A stretch of 64,000 nucleotides of DNA from NCBI GenBank assembly GCA_000151295.1, contig GG745330.1:1057327-1121326 (forward strand). Direction: 5' to 3'. Shown piece by piece: positions 9,913 to 21,855 of this stretch (within the stretch, counting starts at the first letter, position 1; every line of letters starts with the position of its first letter). The position numbers and the translations under genes were made by a program. The notes under the pieces are model-generated. The model was not told where the DNA came from. It worked only from the letters and a program-made list of their open reading frames with translations, and ran no database searches. This stretch comes from Allomyces macrogynus ATCC 38327 (taxonomy: Eukaryota; Blastocladiomycota; Blastocladiomycetes; Blastocladiales; Blastocladiaceae).

Positions 9913-12311
9913 CTACGCGTCATGCCCATCCACCAGAAACTCCTGAAACTGCATCGCCTCATCCGTCCACTGGTGCTGCCGATGCCCGTCCTCTTCCTCG
10001 TCGTACTGATACTGCGCCGCCTCGTCCCCCCTATACTCGGCGCCGCTCGGCGCGTCACTGTGCCCATGCTCGGCGGCAAACGGTGTCAGTTCCAGCAACC
10101 CCGGTGCCTCGTCGTCGCGATGCGCGTCGGCACCCCACTCGCCGTCCAAGTCATCGTCGGTCGCCGGATGCTCGTACTCGCCCCTTTGCTCATCGAGGAC
10201 CGGCGGCGACGACCGCACCGCCGCGTCGGCCTCCGACGCCGGTGGACTCATTTCGGGCATCAAGCGCACGCGCGGCGTGGCAGCTGCCGCATCGGCCATT
10301 TCGAGAATCTGGCTCAACTCGTCGTCGAGCGAGGGCATGTTGGCGTGCGGAGGCATCACCGGCGGTGGCAGGGGTACGTCGCTAAGTAGCGCCATGCGCA
10401 GGCCCGGATCGAGCACCGACTCCATCATTTGGTCGAGGTCGTCCATCGGCGCGGTGGCAGCGGCCGCGGCGGTCACACCCGCAAAGAAGGGCATCCCGTC
10501 GTCGGCAATTTCGAGTGTCACAGCCTTGCTCGGCGACGCCTCGTGCACGGCACGCTGCGACTGCGGCGAGATGCGCTTGGTCGCAGATAGTGGCACGCGG
10601 CCCGGTGCAGGTGCCGCGGGCGTCTCGTGTGGTTGGCGCGGTAGGCGCGAGGGAGTCCAGCTTGGGGTCGTGGCGGTGGGAGCGTCGGGTGTGGACAGGA
10701 CCGACGACGCGCGCCGGCTCGGGGTGGGTCGCGTGGGGTACGGCGCGGCAGCAGCGCGGGCGGTCGCACGCGACGCCGGGCGCGGTGGGACCGGGGATCC
10801 AGGGAGCGGGCGGGTCGGGTGATACGTCAGGACGCCCAGCACGCTGCGCGCCTTCAGACTGTTGCCCGGCGCCGACGTCATTGTCGCCGGCGTGGCGCTG
10901 GCCGTCGACGGTTGCGATGCGGGTGTCGGAGTCGGAGTCGGCGTGGCCACGTACGGCGGTGGGTGAGTAGTCTGGTCCATGGCCAAAAGTGCCGCCATGT
11001 CCTCGGCGGTCGTCACGCGCGGGTAAGCGGGTGGCGTGTGCGGCCGCGCCGGCGTGGGTGGAATATTCTCCTTGTGAGGCGCACCGATGGCGGTCACGGG
11101 CGGTTGCAGCGGTCGCTGACGCGACTTGCTCGACGGGTGCTTGGACTCGGAGCGGCACGGATCCTCGGCGGTGTAATCGTGGACGGTGGTCGACGGCTGT
11201 TGCTTTGGTGGCGAGGCCGAGCCGTTGCATTCGCGCCGAGCACGGGCGAGAGCGGCGTTGCAGTTGACACCCTGCTCCTCGAGAATGCGCTTCATCGAGT
11301 AGAGCTCGTCGATGGTGGTGTGGAGCTGCTGCATATGGACGATGACTGGTGGCAATGAATCGGGGAGGTTAGTCGAGCGATCTTGCACTGGCAATGGGTG
11401 AGAAAGCATCGGTCCGCACCAGCATCGAGTGTCGACGCATTATATGCACCGCTCACGGGCGCGCCAATCATGGTGCACAGGCGCTGCACGCGCGACTTGA
11501 TGTCCTGGCGGCGCTTGGCCTCCTTGGTCTTCCTGCGCTCCTTTTCCTGAGCCGACTCGGGCGTCGTGTCGGCGGGCGGTGCCGTCGACCGCGCGCGAGA
11601 GGGCGTATGATGGTGCAGTGGCGGGACCGGTGCCGAAGACGACCACTGCGAGAACGGGTCGGTCGACGGGAACCGTGCGTGGATGGGCGACGACATGGGT
11701 GGGGTCGGGGCCGCGAGCGTCGCGACCACCGGAACGGGGCAGTGTAGCGGCGGCGCGCGCTTGGTGTCGGCACCGGCAGCATCGACCGCGTTATCGAACC
11801 CGGGTGTGGCGTCAGTGGTCGTGCGGGTGCCGCGCGGCCGCTGGACAGGCTCGGGTGGGGCCGGGGTCGATGCGGCCATGGCATTGAGAAAAGCGGCCGG
11901 GTTGGGTCCCAGGCCACCGAGGCCCATCCCCGGCATCCCGGACATGCCAGATGCAACAGCGGCAGCCGCCGCAACAGGGTTGTAAGGCATATGCCCCCAC
12001 GATGCCATGGCCGCTGCGGTTGTCATGGCGTCGTCGACCATGCCGAACCTGGGCATGAACGGGTTCATGGCGCCACCTGCCATCATGGCGAGCGGGTTCG
12101 ACGCAGCGGCAGCGGCCATGGCAGCGGCCGCCGGGGTCATGCTGTACATCGCGGCAGCCGCTGCAAACGGGTTGGCCATGGCGGCGGCGGCAGCGGCAAA
12201 ATGCTGCTGCTGGTGGAGAGCGGCGGCCGAGGCGGCGCTGGCCGCGGATGAGGGGCGCGGCGGGCCATGGTCGAGCGCGTCGGCGGGGTCGCTGTGGTGG
12301 GCACCGGTCAT
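9913..12311 (-). CDS. Ala/Pro-rich protein with a bHLH-like basic segment
   Basis: Probable exons on the minus strand are 12311..11450 and 11345..9913, with a 104-nt intron starting gtgcat. The N-terminal half is Ala/Met/Pro-rich low complexity. Near the exon junction a basic stretch (KEAKRRQDIKSRVQRL) resembles the E-x-x-RR basic region and first helix of basic helix-loop-helix proteins. It is followed after the junction by an amphipathic helix (HMQQLHTTIDELYSMKRIL) and a long Ser/Thr/Pro-rich tail with acidic patches. This suggests a nuclear regulator, but the second helix is a weak match and the fold is not certain. The start is an ATG 385 bp from the divergent 5'-nucleotidase gene. Confidence 0.55.
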
Positions 12312-12696
12312 GGTTGGCGGAGCTGGTGGGTCGGGTGAGGCGCGGAGAGTGGGAGTGAGGGCGCCTCGAGCATTTGCGGGCAGTTACGCTCGTGCCGCGG
12401 CAGTGTGCAAGACGCAAATTGCAAGGCCCGGTCGGTCGTCGTCGAAGCCGTCGAAGTCGCCGGCGAGGGCGATCAAGCACAACCAGGCCGTTCTCAGCCG
12501 CACACGCACTTGCCGTGCTGTCCCGTCGTCACGGTGCGACATGTGATCACAGCCCGCTGATCGCGCCTGTCCCTGCCATCCAGGCACATGCACCGGCAGG
12601 CGCTGGCCGAGTCCCTGCCATCACGCCTGACAGCACAAGCCGTCTTCCAGCCCGGCGTCGGCCCGGCCTCCTCCCTGACTCGACCTCCACGCGGCC
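12312..12696. promoter_or_regulatory. Divergent promoter region
   Basis: Separates the starts of the bHLH-like gene (minus) and the nucleotidase gene (plus). No specific element can be named. Confidence 0.4.
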
Positions 12697-14177
12697 ATGC
12701 TCGTCTGCCCGCGATCCGTTGTCAAATCCATTGTCAACCCCGCCTCGCTTTTCGTCAACCGCCTTGCCCGGCCCGCTCCGCAACGTGGACCACTTGCCGC
12801 ACCTAAAAGCGCAGCCTCCCGCGCGTCGAACTGCCGCTCCTTCACCACCATTCGACTCGCCTGCCGCCCACCCACCACCAAAATGACCTCCAACCACACC
12901 GACGGCCTGCCCCCGACGCCCGCGCACACGGCCTCTGCGCGCGCGCTGCTCGAGTCCTACCTCGGCCGCCCGCGCGACGTTGCGCACCTGACCGTGCGCA
13001 ATGTCGACAAGGTCGCTGCGAAAATAGCCCAGATTCTTGCCGACGGACCCGAACACGTGCACGTCGTCTCGGATTTCGACATGACCATGACCAAGTTTTG
13101 GGTCAACGGCGCGCGGGGGGTATCTATATGATTTCAGGTTGACGTGGCGCGTATTGAATTCGATTCGGGATGCGATCTGACGCGCTTGGGAACGAGCGTG
13201 TAGCCGTCTAGTCATGGCGTCGTTGAGCGCAGCTCCGTCGTCTCGCCCAAGGTGCGATCCCCTGCTTCTGATCCAGGGTGGAGAACACGTGTTGCTGTCG
13301 CGCGCTCCCACTTGACTCATCTTCGCGTGCGCGCGTCTCTACCTCAACACGTCCGCGACGCCATTTAGTTCAAGGCTTTTGCCCGCGAGCTCTACAACAC
13401 CTACTACCCAATGGAAATCGATCCGAACATGCCGCGCGACGTCAAGTATCAGAAAATGGACGAGTGGTGGCGCAGGGCGCACGACGGCATTGTCGCCGAA
13501 AACATCAACCGCGAGCGGCTCGCGCAGATGGTGCAAGAGACGGCCATGACCTGGCGTGCCGGGCTCGCCGATCTTTTGGCTGCGACGCAGGCACTCGATA
13601 TTTACTTCATGGTGTTTTCGGCCGGGATCAAGGGTACGCATCTGTGTATATTTTCCTCACGGCGCTCAACTCGATTCTCATCGTTTTGTCCAAGCGAACA
13701 GACCTGATCAAGGAAATTCTGCGGCAAAACGCGCTGCTCCTGCCGCACGTGCACGTCGTCTCCAACGAAATGATCTTTGACGCTCAAGGGGACGTGACCG
13801 GGTTCCGCGAGCCCGTGATCCACACGTTCAATAAGTCCGAAGTCGTGCTTGCGGCGACGGCGACTGACGGCGACGCCAACACGCCCGAGGCCAGGCACTA
13901 CCGCGCGATCCGCGACCGTCGCAACGTAATCTTGATGGGCGACTCGCTTGGCGACGTGCACATGGCCGACGGCATCGACCACAAGGTGTGCCTGCGCGTC
14001 GGGTTCTGCAACCACGACCCGGAGACTTGGCTCGAAAAGTACATGGACGCGTTTGATGTGGTCGTAACGGACGATGCCGGGTTTGACGTTGTGTTGGATT
14101 TGGTCGCTCAGTTGCGAGCGGGCAAGCAGCAAACGCGCGCTGCAAATGGTGCGGGTGCGGTGGACGCTCGGTCGTAG
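12697..14177 (+). CDS. Cytosolic 5'-nucleotidase III family (HAD phosphatase)
   Basis: Exons: 12697 (or 12883)..13119, 13204..13251, 13369..13633 and 13702..14177. From ATG 12883 the product has 341 residues. HAD motif I is SDFDMTMTKF, motif II is MVFSAGI, a Lys lies in HTFNKSEV, and motif IV is GDSLGDVHMADG. The 16-residue second exon restores the expected SSHGVVERSSVVSP segment. The family (NT5C3/UMPH-1) dephosphorylates pyrimidine nucleoside 5'-monophosphates using Mg2+. The in-frame upstream ATG at 12697 adds 62 residues that are basic, Ser/Ala-rich and free of acidic residues, like a mitochondrial presequence. Which start is used cannot be decided here. Confidence 0.88.
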
Positions 14178-14283
14178 ACAGGCCGACAGAGGGGCTGAGC
14201 AAAGATAAATCATTGCAATTTGTGCGCTGTTCAATACACCGTGCTTTTCTCGTGTTGTTTTCTGTTGTGCTCGACCGTCCTTT

Positions 14284-14703
14284 GGGACGTCTGGGCCAGA
14301 AACACCATCGTCTGGTGTGTTCAGTGCGGAAGTGGAAAGACACAATGAGTCTTGTGGCTTCTCCATTCAGAGATGGCCTGCCATCCCCATCCGAGCGAAC
14401 AACGTGACAGCCCACACCGCACCACCGCACACGAACAGCTCATCGGTGCGCCGTGCCCGCCAACGGTAGCGCGCAGTAGTTCTCGCTCTGTGGGTGTCGT
14501 GGGCGCCGTGGGGTTGCTCGCGGTGGTGTCGCTGCCACGATGAGCACGACAAGCTTATTAAGTGCGGTGGTGCGGTGTGGGCAGTCACGTTGCTCAGATG
14601 GGGATGGCAGGTCATCTTTGAATGGAGAAGCCACAAAACTCATTGTGTGTCTTTCACTTTCGCCGCTTCCGCACACAACACGCCATTCGATGGGGTATCC
14701 CGC
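14284..14703. mobile_element. MITE-like imperfect inverted repeat
   Basis: Two arms of about 140 bp (roughly 14284-14430 and 14562-14703) are imperfect reverse complements. The core at 14338-14430 matches the complement of 14562-14651 with only scattered substitutions and small indels, including GGCTTCTCCATTCA and CCTGCCATCCCCATC. The loop is about 130 bp. The size, long terminal inverted arms and absence of coding sequence fit a non-autonomous foldback/MITE element between two plus-strand genes. Target-site duplications were not established. Confidence 0.7.
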
Positions 14704-14960
14704 CCATTGGCAGCGGTTTGTCAGGGCGACGGCAGTGATCTGACCGAGGTTTGGCGAGGTGCTGACTCAAACCCTGCTGTGCTCATCCAGCCCGAAATCG
14801 CCCGGCGCTGCTTGATTTGGCATCAGCCACCTTGGCCCACATGGCGACCAACCTCACCAAAGATCCGTTCTGTCCACGCGCTCGACCTCCTCCTCCTCGA
14901 CCGTCCTGGCTGAGCACGAGCAACAGCACCAGCACAAACACGAGCACCAGCTCTGCCACC

Positions 14961-16818
14961 ATGGACCCGACCTCGCCCTCGTCCGCGCCGCTGCCGCGCG
15001 TCGGCATTCTCGGCGCCGGCCAGCTCGGCCGCATGCTGCAGGAAGCCGCGCACCGGCTGTCGGTGCCTGTCGTGTGCCTTGACACGCCCGCTGACGCGCC
15101 CGCCAAGCAGCTGTCCCTCGCCTCGGCGAACGTCGCCAGCGGCAGTTTCCGGTCGGCCGACGACATTCGCAAGTTTGTCACCTCGCAGAACGTCGATGTT
15201 TTGACCGTCGAAATTGAGCACGTCGACACGCACATTCTCGATGCGCTCCTCAAGGAACGGCCGAACTTGTGCGTCTACCCGGCGCCGTCGACGATTCGCA
15301 CGATCCAGGACAAACACGCGCAAAAGGCGCATTTGCGCGCGCACAATGTGCCGGTCGCTGATTTCGTCTCTGTCGCGAGCCCGGCCGACTTGCTGCGCGC
15401 CGCGAATGATGGCGGGTTCGGGTTCCCGCTGATGCTCAAAGCCAAGCGCGAGGCCTACGACGGCCGCGGCAACTACGTCGTCAAGTCGGCGGCCGACGTC
15501 GAGGCGGCATTTACCGCGCTCAACCCGAAGCGGGATCCGGAAGCGCTCTACGTGGAGCGGTGGGTCCCGTTTGTGCGCGAGCTCGCGACTATGGTCGTGC
15601 GTGACGCGCAGGGGCATGTCGTGGCGTACCCGGTCGTCGAGACGGTGCACACGCGCAATATTTGCCATGTCGTGGTTGCGCCCGCACAGATTGATGGGTT
15701 GCTCGCCAAGAAGGTGCAGAAGGTGGCCGAGCAGTGTATTGCCTCGTTTGACGGCGCGGGTATTTTCGGCGTGGAAATGTTCCAGCTGGAGAACGGTACG
15801 ATGTTCCCCCCCAGGCATCGCCCAGATCGAGGACGCTCGAGTGGCTGACCGTTCTGGATGATTAGGCGACATCTACATCAACGAAATCGCGCCGCGCCCG
15901 CACAACTCGGGCCACTACACGATCGAGGCGTGCCACACGTCGCAGTTTGAAAACCACCTGCGCGTGCTCGCTGGGCTCCCGATCGGCTCGACCGACCTCA
16001 AGGTGCCCTTTGCCTGCATGCTCAACGTCCTCGGCGCGCCGTCGTCGGACCTCGTCGACTCGCTTGCCGCGTGCCGCACGTCGTTGACCGTCCCCGGTGC
16101 GACCGTGCACCTCTACGGCAAGGCCGGGTGTCGCGCAGACCGCAAACTCGGGCACATCACGGTTGTCGCCAACACGTTCCCGGAGCTGCAGGCTAAGATG
16201 GGCACGCTCCTCGCGGTCGACCCGACGGCAGAGAAGGCCGTGCAGGCTGCGCTCGCGACGGCCGGCGGGTCCGCGGCTGCGCTCGCCGCGGCGGTCTCCC
16301 CGGCGCTCCGCATTGCCGCGCCCAAGGTGGGCATCATCATGGGGTCCGACTCGGACTTGCCGGTGATGCGTGCCGCCGCCGACATGTTGGACCAGTTCGA
16401 GGTGCCGTACGAAGTGACAATCGTCTCGGCGCACCGCACACCGCTGCGCATGGTGCAGTACGCGCAGGACGCGCACCACCGCGGGATTCAAGTGATCATT
16501 GCCGGCGCCGGCGGCGCCGCGCACTTGCCGGGCATGGTCGCGGCCATCACGCCGTTGCCCGTGATCGGTGTCCCGGTCGCGCTGAAGGTGCTCGACGGGC
16601 AGGACTCGCTGCTGTCGATTGTGCAGATGCCGCGCGGCGTGCCCGTGGCTACGGTCGCGATCAATAACGCGACGAATGCGGGGCTGTTGGCCGTGCGGAT
16701 TGTCGGTAGCGCGGCGCCGCATTTCCGCGAGAAGATGGCGGCGTATATGAAGCGCATGGAGCAGGAGGTGATGGGGAAGGTCGACCGGCTGGCCAAGGTC
16801 GGGCACAAGGATTATTGA
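14961..16818 (+). CDS. ADE2: Phosphoribosylaminoimidazole carboxylase (fused PurK-PurE)
   Basis: Exons 14961..15795 and 15866..16818 give 595 residues; the intron starts gtacga. The start is chosen because GCCACCATGG is a strong context and the family begins just before the nucleotide-binding [13 protein letters not shown]. The N-terminal about 390 residues are the ATP-grasp PurK-like part ([35 protein letters not shown]). The C-terminal about 165 residues are PurE ([31 protein letters not shown]). The enzyme converts AIR to CAIR in de novo purine synthesis in the cytosol. The order and length are typical of fungal Ade2, and no lesion is visible. Confidence 0.96.
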
Positions 16819-17257
16819 GCAGGTCGGAATGGGTCGGGCCGAGTGGTGGTTTTGCTCGCTGTCGTGCATTATATATCGTAGCATTTTGAATGGTTGTCTT
16901 GGGACCAACTCTCTCTTCACAAACTGAGCGGACGGGCATCGCCCTCAGGCAAGACCACTCGGTGAAGAGCAACACGAGTTTTATCGTTGGTGATGGGATG
17001 ATATGAATGGAGGACAGGGAGCAATAGAAAAGCGGATCACAATGGGAAGATGGTGCTGCAAAGGCGACATCGAGAGCGCGTGCGCAGCCTGGAGCAAAAC
17101 GGAATGGGTTGCAGGGATGAAAAGAGGATGGGTTCGAGTGCGAGTGGGTGGAGAACGGAGAATGACAGGAGAAGACACAGAAAACGATGAAACGGGCCCG
17201 TCGCGGGCCGCGAAATAATCAAGAGTGCAAGTCGAGCGAGCAATTGGGCCGGCTGAC
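16819..17257. other. Convergent intergenic region, nothing recognised
   Basis: Lies between the stops of ADE2 (plus) and the CAP protein gene (minus). It presumably holds both 3' ends; no feature is visible. Confidence 0.5.
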
Positions 17258-18473
17258 CTACAGCGGCCTGCCAAAGCACTGCACCCAGTACAAGGTCCCG
17301 ACTTCAGACCGCGCATACGCCGCGGCAAAGTCGACGGCCGTGCCCGACAAAATGTTGTCGCGGTGGCCTAGAAGCAAACCGTAAGCGTGTTAGGTGAGCA
17401 CAAGGTCCGCGAGCGATGACGGCAAAGGCATCATCACATCGTACCCTGCGAGTTCATCCACGCGTCCATGACGGCGGCAATCGTCTTCTGCCCCGCGGCC
17501 ACGTTCTCAGCAATGAACCCCCAAGAGTACCCGGCCTTGGTCGCGCGGGACGCGGGCGACGACCCGTTGCTGCCCGTGTGGTCCATGAACCTATGCTCGG
17601 CCATGTCGGCCGCGTGGCCCACGCACGACTTGATGAGGGCCCTAGGTACCGAGGATCGCTCGAGTCAGTACATCGGGATGGGGGAGAGGAGACAATAGGT
17701 TGCGAGACATACGCATCGATGTCGTACGGTTGCCGCCCAAACTGCGCGCGCGCCGCGTTGACCAGGCCAATCATGCCCGACGACACATCGATCCCCGCAA
17801 CCCCGCCGTTACTACTCGGCGTTTCCGTCGGCGCCGACGACGAAGCGCTGCTCGTGGGCGTCGCGGCCACGACCGTGATCGGCGACGGCGCCGCGTCCGA
17901 CCCACCACGGATCACGGTCACGACCGGCGACACCACGTCCCCCGACCCCGGCACGGACCCCAACGGCGTCGGAACGGGAACATTGGTGATAACGGCCATG
18001 ATGACCGGCGGCTCTGCCGTAACGGGAGTGGCGGCTGCGGGGGCCCGGGTGCGCGTGCGCGGCGCGTGCGTCCGCACGGGCAAGGTCGTGGCCCGACCGG
18101 CGGCCGCGGGGCGGAAGTACTTGGACAGCTCCGTTGGCATGGCGCGCGGGAAGGACGCCGCTGCAACGGGCACGCGCGACCCGGACTGGCGCGGCAGAAT
18201 GTTGCTCGACACAACAGATTGGCTCTGTGCTTGTCCCTGCACCACGTCAAAGTTGTACCTGGTCGGGGGACAAACGCCTCGTCAGCGGTGCGTGCACGAA
18301 CGGATGGCAGGGGAGCGTGGCGCGAACACGTACGCGCCCGGAGCGCGGCGGATCAGCGCGGAGTCGGTGGGTGCGATGGTGGGTGCGATGATGGGCGCCG
18401 CGGTCGCGATCCCGACGAGGCAGAGCGCGACCATAACGAGGGCGAAGGCCTGAGTGGAGCGGTGCGCGTGCAT
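17258..18473 (-). CDS. Secreted CAP/SCP (PR-1-like) domain protein
   Basis: At least four exons on the minus strand. Exon 1 starts at ATG 18473 with a clear signal peptide (FALVMVALCLVGIATA). A long Thr/Pro/Ser-rich linker follows, then the CAP domain: GLVNAARAQFG, then GHAADMAEHRFMDHTGSN, IAENVAAGQ, and after introns of roughly 60-90 nt GHRDNILSG and VGTLYWVQCFG before the stop at 17258. The two His and the Glu of the CAP cavity are present. Such proteins are extracellular and in fungi are linked to sterol or lipid binding and host or surface interaction. The first intron boundary (about 18297) is the least certain. Confidence 0.85.
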
Positions 18474-19559
18474 GGTCGCGGTGGATAGGGGGGAAAAGAT
18501 TCGAGTGCGTGGAGAGGAGGCGAATAGTCTTGCGCCTGGACAGGACGAAGTGCGTGGGTGGCGGCCGTTGAGGAGCGTTGAGGGGAGAAGGAGCGGGGGC
18601 GGCCAGCTGGGTGCAGATGGCCGGGCAGCCGATCTTGGCCGGCAGTGCACGGCCGTTGGGGCACTGCTCAGGCAACCATGCGCGGGCAAGACGCGCGAGC
18701 AAGACGCGCTGGCAAGACACGCGGGCAAGGGGGGTGGGGGCAAAAGGCTAAAGGGTGTGCGGCCGGCTGCCGCGACCAGCAAGCTGCAAGCTGGGTGGGA
18801 GCGGCGAGAAGTGCGCGTCTCGCGCATGCGCGTTTTGACGGCGGGAGACATGGACGTGACCCGCATGGGGCCCATCGCAGGATCCAAGCGCCAACCCCTT
18901 AACGCACGCCAACCCGGCCGGGATCAGGATCAGGGATCCGGGTTCGGCGCACTTTGCGCAGACGCGCGCGTGCTCCACATGCGGTTTTTGGCTTGCATCG
19001 TCCGGCGCGCCGCACGGGCCGTTGGCCGTTCTTTGGCGGCTTGGAACCGTGGTCACCGGCGTTGCCAACGTTCACCAGGCCGCCGTCGCCGTCGCCGCCG
19101 CCGCCATCCTCACCGCGGCCGCCGTGGCCACCAACTTGCTGCATTGCTCGCGCGCATCTGCGTCCTTGCGCCGCTGCCAACGACGCCGCCCGCGCGGTGG
19201 GCCGCGCCATTGTTCGCCGACGCTGTCCCGTCCCTGGGTCCCTTCTGCGGTGCTGCTGCACAGCACGCCCACGCCACACGCTTGCTTGCGCTCCGACTTG
19301 CGCCTGCTCGAGAACTGGCGCGCTGAGTAGCCGCGCGCCTCTCCGCCCGCCCGCTCTGCTCAACGACGTACCCGCTATCCGCTGCGGACCTGCTTGCGCG
19401 CGTGCCTGCTCGTTCCTTGCTCTCGCCAGCTCGTGTTGCTCCCTATTTGCGCCGGGCGTTGTTTGCTGCTCGCTCGCTGCGCGTTGCCCGCCTCGCTCTT
19501 CTGCGCCAACATCGGTTCCTACGTAGCAACTGCAAACTTGACGCCGTTGCTCCATCGCC
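18474..19559. promoter_or_regulatory. 1.1-kb divergent promoter region with short tandem repeats
   Basis: Lies between the starts of the CAP gene (minus) and the CTD-phosphatase gene (plus). About four degenerate 13-bp units of the type GCGCGNGCAAGAC lie at about 18677-18730. Long open frames here are a by-product of high GC. No gene is recognised. Confidence 0.45.
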
Positions 19560-21375
19560 ATGACGGCCGCACCGTCTCCCACCCCGCCGCCGGGGAGCCC
19601 GGCTCGGCCTCCGCCCTCTGCACCCGAGTCACTGGCCTCTGACGACGATATCGACCTGGATCGCCCGACGCCCTCGCCGTCACCGACCTTGGGCGCGCAC
19701 GCCGGCAATGACCACTCTGGCGACCACCGCGCGCTCCTCGCGCTCGCCGACTCGACGCCGTCGACGCCCACGACCTTGGCCACGTCGATTGACATTGAAG
19801 CGCGCGACTCGGCCGATGGCGAGGACCCGCGGTCGCCGCTGGCGCCGGTTCTGGTGTCGCTCGACGAAGCCGGCGTTGTACACGTCCCTCACGCGCACCC
19901 GCATCTGTCAATACCGCCCACACCGCCGCAAAAACCAGTTGGCAGCGAGTCGCCCCCTACTGCACTTCCAGCACCAGTCACTTCGTCGCCCGTCACGTCC
20001 TCGTCGGTCACGGCGACCGCGTCCGTGGCGTCGCTCGTCAACAGCGCAACAACCCCAATCCCGCCAGCATCCACAGCAAGGGCCGTTGCGCCCGCGGCCG
20101 CACCAGGAGCGACCACGACACCAGCAAGCGACACGGCGCCCGGCACCGCTGCGTCGACGCCGACCACGACCAAACCGCGGTCCGGGTCAATGGCCATGCC
20201 GTTACCGCCGCTATCGATGCCATCCAACCGCCGGCGACGACCTGGGTTCATGGCGCGGTTTTCGGGCGTGATTGCCGCACTTCTGTGCTGTTGCAGTCCA
20301 CGGCGTCCGCCGGCCCCACGCGCAGCCGCAACCGTTGCTGGACGCGCGCCCGCCGCGACCACCATGGTCCCGCCCGCAGCAACACACTACTCGTCCTTTG
20401 CGACGACGCCCGCGGTACCCACCACGACCGCCGACCCGAGCACGGGGAAGCCGGGCTCACTGGCCATTCCGACGGCATCGGCAAACGCCTCGTCGTCGTC
20501 CCCGACAGGAGACAACACGGATCGGTTGCTCAACAGTCCCATCACGCAAGTGATCCCACCGCCGTCGGCTAGCAGTACGGCGCCATTGAATAACCCGATT
20601 GCGTCCGTGTCGTCGCACGTGTCGACTCTGCTGCATATCCCGACGTGGCGGAAATCCACGTCGTCGCGCGGGTCCGAGTCGTCGGGGTCGTCGTCGGCAG
20701 GCGTGGGGGTCGCGTCGACGCCCGTGCCGGCACTGTTGCCGCCGCTTGCGCCCGAGGATGTTGGGAAGAAGTGCTTGGTGCTCGACCTGGGTACGCATCC
20801 TTGCAATTTCTTCGCTCCCCGATCCTTCGAGCTGAATGACTGACGTTTGACACGCAAAACCAGACGAAACGCTACTGCACTCGTCGTTCAAGCTCGTGCC
20901 CAACGCCGACTTTATCATCCCCGTCGAAATCGACGGCATCGTGCACAACGTCTACGTTTTGAAACGCCCCGGCGTTGACGAGTTCCTGCAGCAGCTCGGC
21001 ACGCGGTTCGAGCTGGTCGTCTTCACGGCGTCGCTCGCCAAGTACGCTGACCCGGTGCTCGATATGCTCGACAAGCACAAAGTCATCAAGCACCGGCTCT
21101 TCCGCGAAGCCTGCATTAACCACAAGGGCAACTACGTCAAGGATCTCGGCATGCTCGGTCGCGATTTGCGGTCGACCATTATCATTGACAATTCGCCTGC
21201 GTCCTACCTGTTCCACCGGTCGAATGCGATCCCCGTCACGTCCTGGTTCAATGATCCGGCCGACACGGAGTTGCTCGAGCTCGTGCCGTTCTTGTTCGAC
21301 TTGGACCGCGTCGAGAACGTGATGCAGGTGCTGGGCGACGACGACGCGTCGATGCATGCCGGGACCAGCGAGTAG
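19560..21375 (+). CDS. CTD-type phosphatase (Psr1/SCP family)
   Basis: Exons 19560..20790 and 20864..21375 give 580 residues; the intron starts gtacgc. The first about 400 residues are Pro/Ser/Thr-rich low complexity. The junction restores the catalytic [11 protein letters not shown] (DxDxT/V motif) of FCP/SCP phosphatases, followed by [38 protein letters not shown] and the closing [11 protein letters not shown]. The family dephosphorylates Ser/Thr in targets such as RNA polymerase II CTD or, for yeast Psr1, stress regulators at the plasma membrane. A triple-Cys LLCCCSPRR patch after a short hydrophobic run (near residue 244) could be palmitoylated, like the N-terminal Cys patch of Psr1 but internal. 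Confidence 0.9.
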
Positions 21376-21855
21376 GTGGGGGCGTGCCGCTCCCGCTTGC
21401 GTGAGTATTTGCGGTTTCGTTCTTACCAGGTGATTAGCTCTCTCCTTTTCCATTTGTGTTCTCGTTTCTGTCTTGCTTTCGTTTCCCCGCTTGATTTTTG
21501 GTGGTCTTTTCTCTGCCTTCTCGCTTTTTTAGACTGGGGCGCGCTCTCAAACAAACCCTCTTCCTTCTCTTTTGGCTTGGATATCGTTTCTGTCGCTTTT
21601 TCTGTCGCGCTCATTGCTTCTCGCGTTGCTTTGGCGCCCCCACTTCGTGGATTGTGTGTGTGCGGTTGCCGCTCTCGAATAGAATCGTTGGACTCTCCTG
21701 ACTTGTTGCGGGAGCTTTGCACAAGGGCAAGTCGTGGAGGTGTGCAAGAATAGGTGGAATAGATTGAGATACGTTATGAACATGGACAAACTGTGGGTGC
21801 TTCAACAACGCGCGACCTCTTCAAAAATGCTCTCGTCCGGATCGCAAACGGTCGG
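21376..21855. other. Convergent intergenic region
   Basis: Holds the 3' ends of the phosphatase (plus) and WDR24 (minus) genes. The plus strand is T-rich from about 21420 to 21620. No gene is recognised. Confidence 0.5.

Noticed and set aside
18454..19795. Long open frames on both strands between the CAP and phosphatase genes
   Set aside because: High GC keeps stop codons rare. The frames are Arg/Ala/Pro-rich, lack domains and overlap each other on opposite strands.
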